NCBI GenBank assembly: GCA_013815485.1
Contig: JACDGB010000082.1
Span: 1-7,350, forward strand
Reading direction: 5' to 3'
Length of the DNA: 7,350 nt
Source of the DNA: Rubrobacter sp.
GTDB taxonomy: Bacteria > Actinomycetota > Rubrobacteria > Rubrobacterales > Rubrobacteraceae
The number at the start of each line of letters is the position of its first letter. Positions within the stretch are counted from its first letter, which is position 1. Below are positions 6,141-7,350 of this stretch, piece after piece. The position numbers and the translations under genes are program-made. The notes beneath the pieces were generated by a model that had not been told where the DNA came from, searched no databases, and saw nothing but the letters and a program-made list of their open reading frames with translations.

Positions 6141-7256
6141 GTGAAGGAAGCACGGGTACTGGATATGCGCCGGCACGGAAAGTGGTTTTCACGCACGGCT
6201 GGACTGGCGCTGGCACTAGCGATTTCGGCGTTGTTGGCCGCCTGTGGAGAGGAACCTCCGGGTGGAGGTAAGCAGGCCGGGGGAACCACGGGAGAGACGA
6301 CCCAGGAGGAGCCTTTCCGGCCTGAGGAAGGGTCGCTGGTAATATACTCCGGGCGCGAAGAGGCTCTGGTCGAGCCCATCATCGAGCAGTTCGAGGAGGA
6401 GAGCGGCGTCGACGCTCAGGTAAGGTACGGGGACACTGCGGAGCTCGCCGCCACTATCCTGGAGGAAGGTGACAACAGCCCCGCTGACGTGTTCTTCGCC
6501 CAGGACCCAGGCGCGCTCGGGGCCCTGACGGACGAGGACCGTTTCCGGGAGCTTCCGCAAGGCACGCTGGAGCGGGTGCCGGAGCATTTCCGGTCACCGG
6601 ATGGGCTTTGGGTCGGCACTTCGGGGCGGGCGCGGGTCGTCGCGTACAACACCGAGACACTGTCCCCGGAAGAGTTGCCTGACTCTATCTTCGACTTCAC
6701 CGGCGAGGAGTGGAGCGGCAGGATCGGCTGGGCGCCAACTAACGGCTCGTTCCAGGCGTTCGTCACCGCCCTGCGTGAAATAGAGGGCGAAGACCGGGCC
6801 AGGGAGTGGCTGGAGGGCATCCAGGCCAACGATCCGCTGGTGTACCCTGACAACCTGACCGCCCTGGAAGGCGTCGCCGCCGGCGAGGTGGACGTGGCTT
6901 TCGTGAACCACTACTACCTTTACCGCGCACTCGAGGAGCAAGGCGATGACTTCGGGGCGCGCAACTACTACCTGAAGAACGGCGATCCGGGCGCGCTCGT
7001 CCTTGCGGCTGGAGCCGGGGTTATGGACACCGCCGACAACCCCGAGGCGTCCGAAGCCTTTATCGAATATCTGCTCTCTCAGGAAGCGCAGCAGTTCTTC
7101 GCCGACGAGACTTACGAGTATCCAATGATCGAGGGCGTCGAGATCCAAGACGGGTTGATCCCGCTCTCCGAGATAGAGAGCCCAAACGTGGACCTGAGCA
7201 ACCTCGACGACCTCCAGGGGACGTTGGAGCTTTTGCAGGAGACGGGGGTCCTCTAA
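6141..7256 (+). CDS. fbpA: Iron(III) ABC transporter substrate-binding lipoprotein
   Basis: This 371-residue exported protein would capture ferric iron, free or with a small anion or chelate, and pass it to the membrane permease. From the GTG start the N-terminus is basic (RRHGKWFSR, 10-18), then hydrophobic (19-32), ending in the lipobox LLAAC. Cys35 should be lipidated, so the mature protein is anchored to the membrane. A Gly/Thr/Glu-rich linker follows to about 60. The type 2 periplasmic-binding fold begins with SLVIYSGREE (65-74). NHYY at 256-259 supplies paired tyrosines Y258 and Y259, the signature iron ligands of FbpA/FutA-type proteins; Y96 in QVRYGDT may contribute. The first-strand residue that is often His in FbpA is here in SGR, so the full ligand set may differ. 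The Fur-like box and the permease two bases downstream support an iron operon. A manganese or other metal role is less likely. Confidence 0.92.
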   Translation: MKEARVLDMRRHGKWFSRTAGLALALAISALLAACGEEPPGGGKQAGGTTGETTQEEPFRPEEGSLVIYSGREEALVEPIIEQFEEESGVDAQVRYGDTAELAATILEEGDNSPADVFFAQDPGALGALTDEDRFRELPQGTLERVPEHFRSPDGLWVGTSGRARVVAYNTETLSPEELPDSIFDFTGEEWSGRIGWAPTNGSFQAFVTALREIEGEDRAREWLEGIQANDPLVYPDNLTALEGVAAGEVDVAFVNHYYLYRALEEQGDDFGARNYYLKNGDPGALVLAAGAGVMDTADNPEASEAFIEYLLSQEAQQFFADETYEYPMIEGVEIQDGLIPLSEIESPNVDLSNLDDLQGTLELLQETGVL

Positions 7257-7258
7257 CG

Positions 7259-7350
7259 ATGTCCGTCCTCACGGCGCTGGCGGGTCGGCTACAGGGAGCG
7301 AGACCGCGCAAGAGGCCGCCGGCCCTGATCTGGGCCCCATCCGTCGTGGT
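7259..7350 (+). CDS. fbpB: Partial iron ABC transporter permease, N-terminal 30 residues
   Basis: An open frame begins with ATG at 7259, two bases after the stop of the substrate-binding protein, and runs off the window. The visible residues start MSVLTALAGRLQGARPRKRP and continue with ALIWAPSVVV. A positively charged cytoplasmic head followed by the start of a first membrane helix is the usual beginning of FbpB-type permeases, which carry fused binding-protein-dependent transport domains. A GGAG and a run of G upstream, inside the end of the previous gene, can serve as the ribosome binding site. Only position and this short N-terminus support the name; an ATPase gene would be expected next. 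Confidence 0.72.
   Translation, partial: MSVLTALAGRLQGARPRKRPPALIWAPSVV

Overview
The window is GC-rich chromosomal DNA (roughly 60% or more G+C by eye). It uses GTG and TTG starts and purine-rich Shine-Dalgarno sites. Together with the gene types this suggests a high-GC Gram-positive bacterium of the Actinomycetota, possibly a deep lineage such as Rubrobacter or a relative. That placement is an inference from style and content; there is no rRNA or marker gene to confirm it.

Layout, left to right. (1) 1-170, minus: the N-terminal part of a small, unrecognised, charged protein that runs off the left edge. (2) 171-496: a region with no convincing gene. It holds a possible leftover C-terminal reading frame on the minus strand, an inverted repeat and a plausible promoter for the next gene. 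(3) 497-1555, plus: an NAD-dependent D-malate/tartrate dehydrogenase of the isopropylmalate dehydrogenase family. (4) 1557-3688, minus: a two-gene unit. A membrane-anchored alkaline-phosphatase-superfamily phosphodiesterase (TTG start at 3688) is followed by a DPM1-like family 2 glycosyltransferase, and the stop and start share four bases. (5) 3689-3951: an intergenic region with a Fur-like palindrome. (6) 3952-5991, minus: a large multi-pass membrane protein that looks like a GT-C fold glycosyltransferase. (7) 5992-6140: a divergent control region with a second copy of the Fur-like box. (8) 6141-7256, plus: an iron(III) ABC transporter substrate-binding lipoprotein. Two bases after its stop comes the start of its permease, which runs off the right edge.

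How the genes fit together. The right end is the start of a ferric iron uptake operon whose control region carries a Fur-type operator, as expected. The middle three genes resemble a surface glycolipid or glycopolymer module. A DPM1-like enzyme would charge a polyprenyl phosphate with sugar on the cytoplasmic side, a GT-C enzyme would use that donor outside, and a membrane phosphodiesterase/phosphotransferase would add or remove a phosphodiester-linked group. The least expected feature is that a second copy of the iron-type operator lies at the head of the phosphodiesterase/glycosyltransferase unit. It may link envelope modification to metal status, or it may be left over from a lost iron-regulated gene. 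Nothing in the window proves a wholly new system, and I see no CRISPR array, insertion sequence, tRNA or rRNA.
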